A DNA stretch of 64,000 nt. It comes from Calycina herbarum. Taxonomy: Eukaryota; Ascomycota; Leotiomycetes; Helotiales; Pezizellaceae. A program made the position numbers and the translations under genes. The notes beneath the pieces were generated by a model. It ran no database searches. It had not been told where the DNA came from and saw nothing but the letters and a program-made list of their open reading frames with translations. The first letter of the stretch is position 1, and every line of letters begins with the position of its first letter. The stretch spans positions 248,001 to 312,000 of the forward strand of contig LLEY01000057.1 of assembly GCA_001414485.1 (NCBI GenBank), given 5' to 3'. This document shows positions 32,057 to 44,560 of the stretch, piece after piece.

Positions 32057-32483
32057 TGTTACGAATTATATATATACGTAATAAGTGAAGACCAGGCGGC
32101 GTCCTGACAGGTTAAGTACTATCGGAATACTCTTATAGTAGATAGGGATCGGTTAGGTTAGCTAAGCGATCTAAGGATTTTATTATATTGATTATATAAC
32201 GGACTGCTGAATCGCTAGGCGAACTAGCTCGTTGGATCGCTAGCTCGACGAGCGAGTTAGCTACCTAGGGGAAACAAAGGTTCTATATAAGACTGGTACG
32301 TCTGCTATTAGATAGGAGCTTCGTGCTTAACTTTAGTTATTAATCTTATTATTTGGTTTAACATCTTTGATATAAGTAACGAGTTTACTTCTAAGTGAAT
32401 AATCTAGCGTATTTATACTTCTTATTATATACTAACCTTTGAGACTTAGTTATCTTTATTTAGTTTGTTTAAGTTTCGTTATA
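32057..32483 (+). repeat. 5' LTR of Gypsy-1
   Basis: 427 bp, closely matching 38330-38746; shared blocks include GGCGGCGTCCT and AGTAGATAGGGATCGGTTAG. Confidence 0.9.
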
Positions 32484-32499
32484 CTTTAAGCACCTACTT

Positions 32500-35400
32500 A
32501 GAAGTAAGATCGCTACTATGTTAGCAACCTCTTCTACTCTAAGAACCACTCTACTAAAGCCAGCTGCGGACTCCCTAGTTATACTAGTTACTACTCTTTA
32601 AGAGGAAGTGAAACTTCCGATTCCGAAGCTGTTTAATAGCTTATCTAAGAAACTAGCTAAGTTCTTAATAAAAGCTTCTCTTTACTTAAACTTTTATTAT
32701 ACTTAGTTTAGAAATGAAACTAATTAGGTTATATAGTTGTCTACCTATCTTAAAGGGGTAGCTTATAACTAGTTAGAACTATACTTAGAAGACTATTAGA
32801 TAAATAAGATAGCTAAAGGAAAAGTCTCTCTTTAAATGTCTAAGAAAATAAGGGATTTGTTTAGAAATGTTCAAGAGTTTAGAGATAGAATTAACTAGGC
32901 TTTTAAGGATGTTAATATAAAAAAGAAGGTAGTTAGAGCTTTATATATACTTAATTAAAAGGGTTTAGCTACTAAATATGCCTTATAATTTTAATAATAC
33001 TCTATATAGATAGGATAGAATAATAAAGTATTATATAAATAATTCTATTATAGGCTTAAGAATAACGTAAAAGATAAACTTATATAAGAAGATTTTTTAG
33101 ATATATTAAATAAATTAACAAATAATATAATTAAGATTAACAACTATATTTATAAAAGAAATCTAGAGAAGAAAGGAAGTTATAGTTATTAATATAGAAA
33201 GAGTAGACGAAAAGATTATAGAGATTCTATAGAAATTAACACTACTTAGAAATTATAGGTTTTAGAGAAGGAATCTAAGAAAGAAAACTCTTAGAAGAGA
33301 GAACTGTCCTAGAAAGAGCGAAATCGTTAATATAAGTAGAACTTATATTATAACTATAGTCTTCCTAGCTATAGAGTAAATGAGTATAGTAAGAGGAAAG
33401 ACTCTAAAGGGAAATAAGCTAATGCTACTATCTAAAAAGAAGTAGCTTTACTAGAAAAAATCGAACTTATAGACGAAGAACTTAAGGCTAGAGGTTATAG
33501 TATATAAATTAAAACAGACGCTATAGATATAACAGCAGGCGTTATATACTTATAGCTAAACAAAGGAATTAAGTCATAAGTTAGTAAGGTATAGGATACT
33601 AATAATAATAGGGATCTATTACTTAAAGAATATTATAATATATAGTTGGAAATGGTTTATGAATTACCTCTTTAGGTAGAATATAAATTACTACTATTAA
33701 CGAGTTTATTAGAGTTATTAGAATCGATATCTAACTTATTAGAGATAGATCTAGGAATATATAAGCCTAAATAAGGCGAAATATAGGTATTTATTAGAAC
33801 CTTTAAAAGAGGGAATAGATAGGTATATATAGAAAACTAGAAACCTGATTTCTAGAGCCTACATTCTACTTAAGGAATTAACCCTACTATTTTAACTACT
33901 TATAAAATAGTTTAGAATAAACGGGATAGAATAACTTTAGTAAGCCTTATTACTAGAAGGAAAACTATTGAATTTAAAGAACCTAGACTAAAATAAGCAG
34001 TATCTAGTAAGCTATCTAGTATACCTAAGATAGGAGATATTTAGATAATCGTAGACCTATAAAAGGAAACTAGCTTATAGTAATAACAGAGTTCTAACAA
34101 CTTTATAAGACGCTCTAAACCTAGTTTTTTAGGTACGCTACCTAATAGCGAGGAAGCTATACTAGAAATAGGAGGCTAGTATACTATAGTCGCTTTAATC
34201 GGAAAAGTTAGAGTAATATTTCAAGAACTAAGAAGTAGAAAATTATTCGGTATAATCTTCTAAGAGATAAACGAATACGATATAGATTAAGAAATAGAGT
34301 TAGTATAGAAAGAACTCTACTAACTAATAATTAGAGAATTAAACGCTACCTTTAGAGAAAATCAACTTATAGTAATAGTAAAGATAAGAGGAAAGGAACT
34401 CCGAGTCTTAATTAATTCTAGAGTAATAGGTAATTTCCTTTCCTTAATAGCTTAGAGGAAGCTAAACGTCTTAATTAAAGGTATAAAGCTATACTATTTA
34501 GGAGTGGTTAATAGAATAAACGTTATATACTAAGATGGAATTATTAACTAGTAAACTATTCTAATAAATATTACTATTAAAGGACACTGTTTAAATATAT
34601 AATTTAATATTATTAAAATAGGGAATAAAGAAGTAATACTTAGTATACTATAGATTAGAGAACATAATCTAGATATTAATTAGAAGACTTAAATAATAAC
34701 CTTTAGTTAATATAATTATATAGGTTTGTAATTATAACTATAAGACTAGAACAAGGTTAGTACTACCTCTTCTAAGACACTAGGACACCTAGCCTAGGGT
34801 CTTTCACAGGTTAGTAGGACAGCTGATAACGAAATACCTATATAGTATAGAGAATTTAAGGCTTTGTTTAAAAACCTAGAAGACTTATAAGCCTTACTGA
34901 AACATTGCTTATAAGATTATAAGATTAAATTAAAAGAGGGTTATTATCTCTTGAAGTAGAAGCTTCAGTTATATAACTAGAAAAGCCTATAGAGAATAGA
35001 AAGTTATATAAAGGAAGGTATTAAGAAGGGATATATTAGAAAATCTAAGTTACTAATTACTTTAAATATGCTTATTATTAAGAAAAAAGACGATCTAGAT
35101 AGAAGAGTATATATTAATTACTAAGAAGTAAATCACGCTATAGTTAAGGACGCTTATCTACTACTACCTAGCTAGTACTTATAAGATAAGTTAGGCAAAG
35201 TAGTATAATTTACGAAACTAGATTAACGAAACGCTTATAAACTTATATAAATAAAAGTTAAAGATAAATAGAAGACAGTATTTACTTTACTATTAAGCCT
35301 TTATAAGTATATAGTTATACTATTTAGACTCTATAACATACCAGCTATATGTTAGAGATAAAATAATAACATTTTAAGAGATCTTTTAGGAGTAATAGTA

Positions 35401-37690
35401 ATCTATTACTTAGATAATATATTAATCTTCTTAGAAAAAGAAGAAGAATACAAGGAATATATTAAAGAAGTCTTATAATAACTTATAAGAGTAAACTCTT
35501 AGTTAAAACTCTTAAAATACGAGTTCGGAGTAACTTAGACCCTTTTCCTAGGATAGGTATTTAGCCTAGGAAAAATGGAAATAGATCTAGTAAAGATCTA
35601 AGACGTCTTAAACTAGAAGTTACTAGAGAATATAAAAGACATATAGTCCTTCCTTAGATTTATAAACTTTTACTATCTATTTATCTAAGACTATGTAAAG
35701 ATTGCTAAACTAATATTAGGACTAGTTAAAAAGCTATTAAATTTATATAGAATAAATAGGTAAAGGATACTTTTTAGAAAATTAAAGTAAAGTTTATAGA
35801 AAAACCTATTTTATACGATTTCGATATAGATAAGCCTAGTATAATTAAAATAGACGCCTTAGACACGGTAGTAGGTATAGTTTACTTATAACTAAATAAT
35901 AAAGGAAAACTTATACTTATTATATATTATTCTAAGATATTTAACCTAGTATAATAAAACTATAGTATCTTTGATAAGGAATTACTTATTATAGTATTAG
36001 CTTTAGAATAATAGAGAATCTATTTATAGTTAGTAAAACACCTAGTTATAGTTTTATCTAACTATAAGAATCTTAGGATATTTATAATAACTAAGGAACT
36101 TATAATAAGACGATTAGCTAGATAGTTAGAAATATTAAGAGGATTTAATATTATTATTTAATATATAAAAGGAATATTAAATACTTAAGCTAATACTCTT
36201 AGTCGGAAACCTAGATATAAGAGAGATAAAGAGTATAAAAAGATTATAATCTTAAAAACTCTTAAGAATAGAGACTTAGCACCTACTATATATAAAATAG
36301 TAGTAATAAACGATATCTAGATAGATAAAATTTAGAATATATACAAAGGTTATAATTAGTATATAAAAGGGAAACTATAGGTTCCTAGCTTATATATAAA
36401 GGAGTTTATATAGGAATACTATACTACGCTCGCTTACAGTTACTAAGGAATTCATAAAACCCTCTAGAAGATAAGATAATACTACTATATTAATCGGTTA
36501 TCTATAATAGTTAAAGAAGTAATAGTAGAATATAATACCTATACTAGGAATAAGGCTTCCTACTATGCTTCTTATAGATAGATAAACACTACTCTAATAC
36601 TATAGATACCTTAGAAATCAATATCTATAGATTTTATTATTAAATTACTAAAATCTAAAGATCTAATAATAAGAGTTGAATATAATACGATCCTAGTTAT
36701 TATAAAACGTCTTATAAAGTATATAATTCTAATAGTATATATAGAATCAAGTATAGCTAAGGAATTAGTATTTATGTTCCTTAAAGAAGTAGTCTTAAGA
36801 TATAGACTATCTAAAGAAATACTCTTAAATAGAGATAAACTCTTTACCTTAAAATTCTAGATCGCTCTTATAAAGCGATTAGGTATAAAGAGGAAGCTAT
36901 CTACAGCTTTCTACTCTTAAATAAATAGAGGAAATAAATAGATAAATTAAGTAGTTAAAACATACCTTCGTTATTATATAAACTACTAGTAAGATAACTA
37001 GGTAGAACTACTACTCTTAGCATAGTTCGCTTATAATAGTTTAGTAATAGAAATAATACTTATTATACTATTCTATGCTAATTTTAGGTATAAATTAATA
37101 GTATATTAAGAACTACTATTTACGACTATTAATAACTAACTTGCTCGTATTTAGGTCTCGAAAATCAAGAGTCTATATAAGGAACTTGTAGAAGACCTGT
37201 AATTTATAGTAGAAAGAAACGTATACTACTATAATAAACGATATAGTTAGGAGCTAACGCTAAAAGAGAGAGATAAAGTCTACTTAGTATAAAAGAATAT
37301 TAATATAAAAAGACTAAGTAATAAACTAGATTATAAAAAACTTAGACTATTTAAAATTAAACATATTAAAGGACCTTTAAATTATAAATTAGCACTACTA
37401 AGGATAATAAACATCTACCTAGTATTTTATATATCCCTACTTAAACCAGCACTACCGGGAGCACTACTAGCCCTACTTATAGAAATTTAACTAGTAAATC
37501 TAAACGCTAAGTATAAAGTTAAGAGAATTCTTAACTATAGACTTATTAGAGAATAGATTAGATATTTAATAAAATAGTTAGATTACCTATATTTAGAAAA
37601 TACTTAAGAACCTAGAAAAAACATTAGCTAGTACTCGGAAGAACTTTAGGAGTTCTACTATCGAAACCTAAGTCTACCTATATTACGTAG
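32500..37690 (+). pseudogene. Gypsy-1 gag-pol remnant with chromodomain (RIP-mutated)
   Basis: Order of recognisable pieces on the plus strand. Gag is near 32600-32800 (VKLPIPKLFNSLSKKL). A zinc-knuckle relic lies at 33346-33387 in which all four metal ligands now read Tyr (YYNYSLPSYRVNEY). The RT catalytic site is at 35404-35418 (YYLDN, normally YLDD). RNase H is near 36050-36200 (LSNYKNLRIFI). The integrase shows SISIDFIIKLLKSKD near 36620. A C-terminal chromodomain is at about 37509-37616 (KYKVKRILNYRLI, LDYLYLENT, EPRKNI). TAG and TAA stops replace Gln and Trp codons throughout. Not functional. Confidence 0.85.
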
Positions 37691-37779
37691 TTAGTAGGAA
37701 AGGACTTAAGAAAGGCTAGGTCGAGGTCTAGAGCGAGGGTAGGGTCGGAAACGTTAGGCGTAGGAAGGGCGGCTAGCCT

Positions 37780-38270
37780 AGCAGCCTCTTCTTCTATCCG
37801 CTTCTTTTCTTCCTCCTTCTCCTTTTCCTTTCTTTCTAATTCTTTAGTAGTATCTAGCTCCTTAAGAGAGTTAAGACCAGCTGCTATTATTCTCTACTTC
37901 CGGGTGTAAAGTAGCTTCTTCTACTTATTAACCCGGAGGACTTTCGCTATAGCCTTATCAGCCTCGTCCTCTAGTCGTTAGATCTATGTATCTATAGACT
38001 CCTAATCTCGAATAGTTAGTATACGGTTTATCTTACAAACGTTGTAAGTCTTACTATTCTTTATATAACAACTATAGCGATTTAGACTTTTATCTCGAGA
38101 AGCGATATATTTATTTATAAAACTAGCTTTTAAATATTAGGTATAGAGTACTATTTTTATTTTAGATAAGTTGATTTCTTTTCTAAGAGTAATATACTTA
38201 GTACGTTTTAATAAACGATCGAGTAGCATAGTAAAAAGAGAAGAAGGCTATAAGCCTTTTAACGATATTT
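37780..38270 (-). pseudogene. Antisense accessory ORF of Gypsy-1 (coiled coil)
   Basis: Between the chromodomain and the 3' LTR, the opposite strand reads INKYIASRDKSLNRYSCYIK, RLEDEADKAIAKVLRVNK, ELDTTKELERKEKEKEEEKK and EEEAARLAA: a short Tyr/Cys-containing segment followed by a long charged coiled coil. I recognise this only as a type of protein often found beside fungal retroelements; no function is assigned. Confidence 0.5.
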
Positions 38271-38329
38271 CTTAGGTTATACTTAAGTGTAGGGATACGC
38301 TAAGCTAAGAAGGGGATAGTGTTACAAAT

Positions 38330-38746
38330 CACGTATATACGTGATAAGTAAAGACTAGGCGGCGTCCTAACAGGTTAAGTACTATTAGAATACTCTTATA
38401 GTAGATAGGGATCGGTTAGGTTAGCTAAGCGATCTAAGGATTTCATTATATTAATTATATAACAGACTGCTAGATCGCTAGGCGAACTAGCTCGTTAGAT
38501 CGCTAGCTCGACGAGCGAGTTAGCTACCTAAGAGAAACAAAGGTTCTATATAAGACTAGCACGTCTGCTATTAGATAGGAGCTTCGTGCTTAACTTTAGT
38601 TATTAATCTTATTATTTAGTTTAACATCTTTGATATAAGTAACGAGTTCACTTCTAAGTAAACAACCCGGCGTATTTATACTTCTTACTATATACCAACC
38701 TTTGAGACTTAGTTATCTTTGTTTAGTTCGTTTAAGTTTCGTTATA
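38330..38746 (+). repeat. 3' LTR of Gypsy-1
   Basis: 417 bp; visible differences from the 5' LTR are mostly C/T and G/A transitions plus one small length difference. Confidence 0.9.
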
Positions 38747-38751
38747 ATAAG

Positions 38752-39000
38752 CCAGTTCGGGTCCCTTTCAGTAGAGAGAATAACGAGGAGGAGGATTATA
38801 AGGACGAGGATAATAAGAAGGAGGCTAAGGCTATTGCTACATAGCTAGCTAACGAGGCAGCTAGGGCAGAGGAGGTTAAGTTTTAGATCCTGTTTAGTAG
38901 CGACTTAGTATTATCTTCTTATTCTTCTACTTTGTCGATTTTGAGTTATTTAGAGGTAACTAGGATCAGTAGTATTCTTAAGAGTTGTTTAGTTAAATAA
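38752..39000 (+). pseudogene. Antisense accessory ORF of Gypsy-2, 3' part
   Basis: If Gypsy-1 and one ATAAG copy are removed, the frame ending ERVSRDK continues directly as PVRVPFSRENNEEEDYKDED, LANEAARAEE and SSDLVLSSYSST. The restored continuity supports both the reading frame and the insertion model. The product would be acidic and low-complexity. Confidence 0.55.
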
Positions 39001-39039
39001 TAAACTCTTTACTTATTCTTATCTATTTCCTATATACGT

Positions 39040-42000
39040 ATCTATTTAGAGAGTAGTCGGGGTAGTCCTAGTTACTCTAGGTATTTAACGTAGAAGTCCT
39101 TTAATTAATATAGTAAACCTTGAAAATTATTAGTAGAATACTAAGTAGGGTCTAAATCGTAGCTAATCTATTTTACTTAATACTATAGTTGTCTTCTAAA
39201 AAGTCTACTAGTAAGAATCTCTTGAACTTCCTATTCTTATATACTTTAAATAATCTCTAGAGGTAGCTCTAAGGCTTCCTATCTAGGTAGAGAGGTATTC
39301 GGGTTCTTAGATAGTATATCTGTAGCGAAAACGTTATAAATTAATAATCCTTCTAGAAGCTTTAACTTATAAGAGTGTTCTACACGTTCTAGTATTTTAA
39401 AGAGTCTTATCTACTACTCGGCTAGCTTTCGGCTAGGTCGATTTATCTTAAGGTTTCTTATTAATAAGTAGACTTTATTACTAATATCCTAGTCGATAGC
39501 TCTTCGGTGTTAATTTATATTATCTTATATTCTCTACTAAGCTTTAGTTATATTATCTTTAGCTACGTTCTAGGCCGAGTATATACGTCGGGCTATTTTA
39601 GCTATCTTATTATAATTTAATCGTTTCTAGGGAATAGAAGTCTTTAGAGTATTCCAGTTCTATATAGTTCTCGAATCGAGTCCGAACTTAAGCTAATAAG
39701 AGGTTATACTAATCGAGGAGTACGAGAGAGTTATTTATACTCGGTCTATTAGAGGGATCAACTCGTTCTAATTATCCTAGTAGTAGGTTACGAAAGGCCT
39801 TAGCTTCTAATCGATATATCGGTTTATAATCTCTATCTAACTATCTGTTTATTTATAGTAAGCTATAAAGAGCTTAAGCTTAATACTAATAATATAATAG
39901 AATTCTATCTAAAAAGCTAAGACGAATTAAGGTTCTCTATTAGATGTAATCGATTTAAGATAGTGTCTAAAATAATATATCTATTATATAAAAAGTTAAG
40001 CTAATTCTCTAGCGTCGGTCGTAGAATAGTAGGGAATAGATACCGAGTCCTTTCTAAAGCAGTTAATAAATACTAGTATAGCGTTATATCTGTGTTTATC
40101 TTTTAGAAAGGACTTAAAATCTCTATATAAATACTATATTAGGTAATTAGGAACTAGTAGTAGGTGAAGAAACCCTTACTATTTAGTCTATCGAGGATAA
40201 GAGTATCTATACGCTTAGTAGTTAGCTACGTATACTTTATAGTCTAAACCTATGTCGATCTAGTAGTAGGCGAGAGCTAATAACTAGTATATCTTTTAGG
40301 TACTTAGGTAAGTACTAGATACTTAGTCGTAGACTTCTCGGATCAGATTCGTATAGAGTTCGGTATTTCTTTAGATATAAAGCCGTTTTCTAAATAGAAG
40401 TAAATTATCTAGCGAGATAGTATAACCGTTCTTAAGCTAGCTACGCTCTTCTTAGAAGGATTATATATTATCTATCTTTAGCCTCTAAATCAGGTCTAAC
40501 CTATATTCTAGTATAATATCTAGCTAAATTATACTAATAGATGTCGCTTGTTTTTATAAAAAGGTCTAAGTAAGATCGGCGTTAATTTAGAGGTCTAACC
40601 TAACAGGTCTAAAAAGAGTACGTAAGCGGCTATCTAACTTAACTTAATCCTATATTTTAATATCTTACTCGCGTCTAGTTAGGATATCCGCCTTTTGATT
40701 TACTATTCTAGATATAAATTAGATCTAGAAATTAAAGTTAAATAGGAATTCTATCTATTATACTTGCTTAGCTATAAGTAGCTTAGTTATTATAAAGTAT
40801 TCTAAGAATCTATAGTCCGAGTATACACTGATATAGCTCTAGTACGATATAAGTTTAGACTACTATTTCTTAAATACTTCGATAATTATAAATAATTCCT
40901 TGTCGTAGATTTCCTAATTCGCTTCGTAGCTGACTAGAACGTAGTAGTAAAAACCTATAAGATAAATAAGATCTCCTTTTTAAAGTAAGGAGTTAGTAGG
41001 GTTTCAGCTAGCTAAATAAGTTAATTCCTAGTAGAGTGAAGAAGAATTTTAAAGTGTTTCAACTATTTATTTCTAATAATTAAGTCTTATTATCTAAGAT
41101 CTAGGATAATAAAGAGGCAGTTATAGATATAACGTCTATCTAGGTTTAGATATAGCTATATAAACTACGTTACCTTACTCTTAATACTACTGTCGTATCT
41201 ACGAACAGATACCGAGTATAGTAAATTTTAAATCTATAATCTTAGTAATTAGACTAGTTGTAGAGCTAAAAGTCGATTTAAGAATAGAAAACCGTTTACT
41301 CTTATATCTATCAAAGCTTATAACTTAATACTATATCTATATATACTAAGAGTCGTATTTATAAGGAATTGGTTTCCTCTTATAAGACTAGAAAGATCAA
41401 GGTTTAATAGGTTATATTTACGTAGGCCTAGGAAGGAGTCTTTACCTAGGCTGCCTCGTTTTCCCTCTAATCTAGGACTAAATCAGGGTACTCTATAGAG
41501 ACTTAGGTGTTATTATCGTCTACTTCCTAGACTATCTCTTTAATACTAGGTAGCTAAGAGTAATCAGGTTTATAATATCTAGGCTTACCGTAGTAGTAAC
41601 ATGTTATACTAGCTAGGACTTAATCTGTAGTCTTTTAGTATTCAAAAGTCGAGGTAGATTTAAAAGTTTAAGAAGTAGTCTAAACAGTAGAGAAGGATCC
41701 TTGTATAGGTAGAGAGAGTTTTAGTATTATACTAGATAAGAGTTAAAAGGTAGTCTTTTTAACTAAAGTAGTTATACTAACTAGCTTAGTTATATTAGCT
41801 ATATATAACTTAGCGTTTCAGCGTTTTTCTTTATTTAGAGCTAGAAGATCTACTACTATTTTAATAAAGTTATAGTTCTTACGTCTCTTAAGTATAGCAG
41901 CTAAGTTTCGTAGCTATAGTATAATCTTTTCCTATATATAGAAGAACTGTTCTAACTCTAGTATCTCTCTAAGTATAGCTATACTTAAAAAGCAACCTCT

Positions 42001-43179
42001 AAAGTTAGTAAACGTTTCTCTAGTATAATCCTTTCTACCTATCTACAAGGCCTAGAAGGCGTTCTATATATTCTCTGTCTTATATCTAGTTAAGAAATAT
42101 AAATCTAAAAGTTTAATTATATCTTAATAATTATAGAAAGTAATATAAATCGATTTAGACTTATATCTAGGCTTAAGATAGTTCCTAGCGAGTCTAATAG
42201 TTATTCTCTATATAAGAGCCTTTTAAGTCGAGCTTATATTATAATAATCAGCATTTACTAGTAGTCTATCGTATACTAATATCTTCTATTATCAGTATAT
42301 AGATAATATACTATTATCTAAGAGTTTAATCTTTTCTATAATCTTACTTTTCGCGGGTTAGATAGGATTTAGACTACTTTTAAAGTCGAGTAGAGTAGTC
42401 TACTGTCGAGGGAAGGTATTAGAGACAGGGTCTCTTAAGCGAAAGAGGTCTAGTATAGGACTTAGAAGAGAAGAAGAGTTATTCTTAGATTAGAATTATT
42501 AAGGTTAAGAGTCTCTGATTTAATTCCTAAGTTCGCTTATAATTGATTCTAACTATATAAACCGATTATTATTATCTTAAAGTTTTTCTTCTAAGCTCTA
42601 TACTACGCCTTATATCTCGTCTATATTAGAAAAGTCTTAGTTATCTTTAGAGTTTTAAGTAAGTTACTTTCCTTTCTAAGACCTTTTGTTTTTAGATATA
42701 CGAGTATAGTTCGTAGACCTTTTAAAGAGGGGTCTACTAGCTTCTCTAGTAGGTTACTTAACGCTCTTAAACAGAGCTTTAGAGAGACCTAGGGTCTCTT
42801 CTTATTCTAGTATATTATATACTATTTAGAGGGGTTAAGAGGTAGATTCAAGAGCCTTCTAGGTAACTATATATCGTCGACTATCTATATCTTATATAGT
42901 AATCTCTATACAAAGAGAGTTATTAGAAGTCTTAGAAGTACTTAGTATAGTCTACTTCTATTAACGTAGGAATCGCCTACGATTTTACTAGCTAACTATT
43001 CAGATACTAAACCCCGATATTACTAGCTGTCTAAGTAGTCTCTAATTACCTAGCTATTTAAGGTTATCGATATACTAATCCGAATCTAAGCTGAATCGAA
43101 TTCGAAGCAGGTACGCTAGCGTAGTCGAGTGAGATATTATAATAGGCTGTCCTCGGCAGAGTCGAATTTAGTCTTTTAA
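39040..43179 (-). pseudogene. Gypsy-2 gag-pol remnant: RNase H, integrase, chromodomain
   Basis: On the minus strand, pieces of a Gypsy polyprotein are readable through many stops. RNase H is at about 40880-40660 (DKELFIII, YSDYRFLEYFI, NQKADILTRR). The integrase core and C-terminal region run from about 40200 to 39350 (LHLLLVPNYL, DFKSFLKDKHRYNAILVFIN, INRYID, LKFGLDSRT, INRPSRKLAE, VFATDILSKNPN). A chromodomain remnant lies around 39240-39080 (VQEILTSRLFRRQL). The upstream gag, protease and RT regions are too eroded for me to delimit. Confidence 0.75.
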
Positions 43180-43454
43180 TATAATAGTATAAAACAGATA
43201 CTACTATAAAAGAGGTATATAGAAGTACGTTTAATAGAATAACATATCTGAATACTAGGCTCTAATACGAAGAAAAAGACTAAATTAGTCTTTCCCGATA
43301 GAGAGAAGGCAGCTATTTATATAAGATTTAGATAATAGTAAGTCTAGAAGCTATCTAGCTTTTCTAAAACCTAAAACAACATCTATATCGTATCCTATTC
43401 AGTACGTAGACTCGGTAATTCTAATTCCGATTAATTTCTAATAGTTCTATTATA
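43180..43454 (-). repeat. 5' LTR of Gypsy-2
   Basis: Same length as the copy at 30682-30956; nearly all visible differences are C/T or G/A, as RIP would produce. Confidence 0.85.
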
Positions 43455-43459
43455 CTAGT

Positions 43460-44560
43460 CTAAGTGTTTTAGGCTATTATAGATTCCCTATATACTACTA
43501 TAAAGGCTAGAAAGAACTCTACCTTTGTAATATAGTTAATATAAACTTTAATAAACGTCTTAATCTATCGACTATATACCTGCTTTAATATACTAAAGTA
43601 TCTAATATTAAGTAGCTAGGTTAGATAGAACGAATAAGAAGATAGTCTAAGAGTTATAATATTATATATCTTATAGTACTCTTAGAACTCGGCTGATTCG
43701 TAACTCTTATATCTATCTAATACTAGTATTCGATATAGACTCTTTATACGAGTAGTAGTATATTTATCGAAGTGTTTTAGCTATTCTAGACCTATATTAT
43801 TATTTGTCTATTTATTACTTATTAGTTTAATAACCTAGTTAGGTAGGAGGCCGCCGTCTATATACTAATTTAAAAGGTAGTTCTTACTCTAAACTACTAG
43901 AAATAGAGAGACACTCTAGTCTTTACTATTAATATAAGTAATCGCTATAGCCTATTCCCGATTTCCTAGCTAAACTGCCTTATCTCTACTACGTCGATCT
44001 ATATAGATTACAACTATTATAGAGCAAATCACATCTATTATAAACCCGGTTTCGTCGAAGTTATAGAAGTTATAGTCTAAAACACTATATTTTACTCTTA
44101 TATTTTCAACTAGTCGGAACTACGAGCTAATTAGCTTAGAATCTTCGTATAAGGCTCTTTAGAAATTATAAACGCGATTAAAACGCGTCTTAAGAGCTAG
44201 TTATCGTTATATAAATCGATGTGTCTAGAGCTTACTAACGCGTTTTCCCTCTCGCGATTTAAGTATATAATTCGCTATATCTTCTACACTACCTAGCCGG
44301 GGTGTAAACCCTCTTAAATCTAGATTAAGTATATTCTAAATAATTACTTCCTCTTCTAGCTTAGATAATTTAACGTTTGCTAGCCGTTGCTTAGAGAGAG
44401 TAGTTCGGCTGTTTATTCTACTATTTAGTATAGAAAAGAGCACTCTATAGAGCTTTGTAGCCTTCCGACAGCTTAGCTTTTTAGATATTCGAATAGCCTT
44501 AATAGCTAGAATGATTTTTAATTCTTATAGAATAACTAATATAATATATAGTAGAAAAAA
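43460..44560 (-). pseudogene. pogo/Fot transposase, N-terminal and catalytic part (RIP-mutated)
   Basis: Reading the minus strand from about 44530 gives a recognisable Fot/pogo transposase full of TAG/TAA stops: KLSKLEEEVII, LNLDLRGFTPRLGSVEDIAN, YNFDETGFIIDVI (first catalytic Asp region, near 44045-44075), and GNREQAIAITYIN. Later pieces are WLKHFDKYT-like and LVLDRYKSYESAEF (second Asp region). It stops at the Gypsy-2 target site at 43459. The enzyme once cut and pasted the element; it cannot be made now. Confidence 0.8.

Larger units (their letters stand above)
32057..38746 (+). mobile_element. Gypsy-1: Ty3/Gypsy chromovirus (level 4, youngest), plus orientation
   Basis: LTRs at 32057-32483 and 38330-38746 begin TGTTAC and end CGTTATA, flanked by a perfect 5-bp duplication ATAAG (32052-32056 and 38747-38751). 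A purine-rich tract (AAGAAGGGGATAG) immediately precedes the 3' LTR, fitting a polypurine tract. It lies inside Gypsy-2's antisense frame and is itself uninterrupted, so it inserted last. Confidence 0.9.
30682..43454 (-). mobile_element. Gypsy-2: Ty3/Gypsy chromovirus (level 3), minus orientation, interrupted by Gypsy-1
   Basis: Two 275-bp LTRs (30682-30956 and 43180-43454) begin TATAATAG and end CTATTATA, a RIP-altered TG...CA pair. They are flanked by CTAGC (30677-30681) and CTAGT (43455-43459), a 5-bp duplication with one mismatch. The coding strand is minus, so the 43180-43454 copy is the 5' LTR. The insertion lies inside the pogo transposase. Confidence 0.85.
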
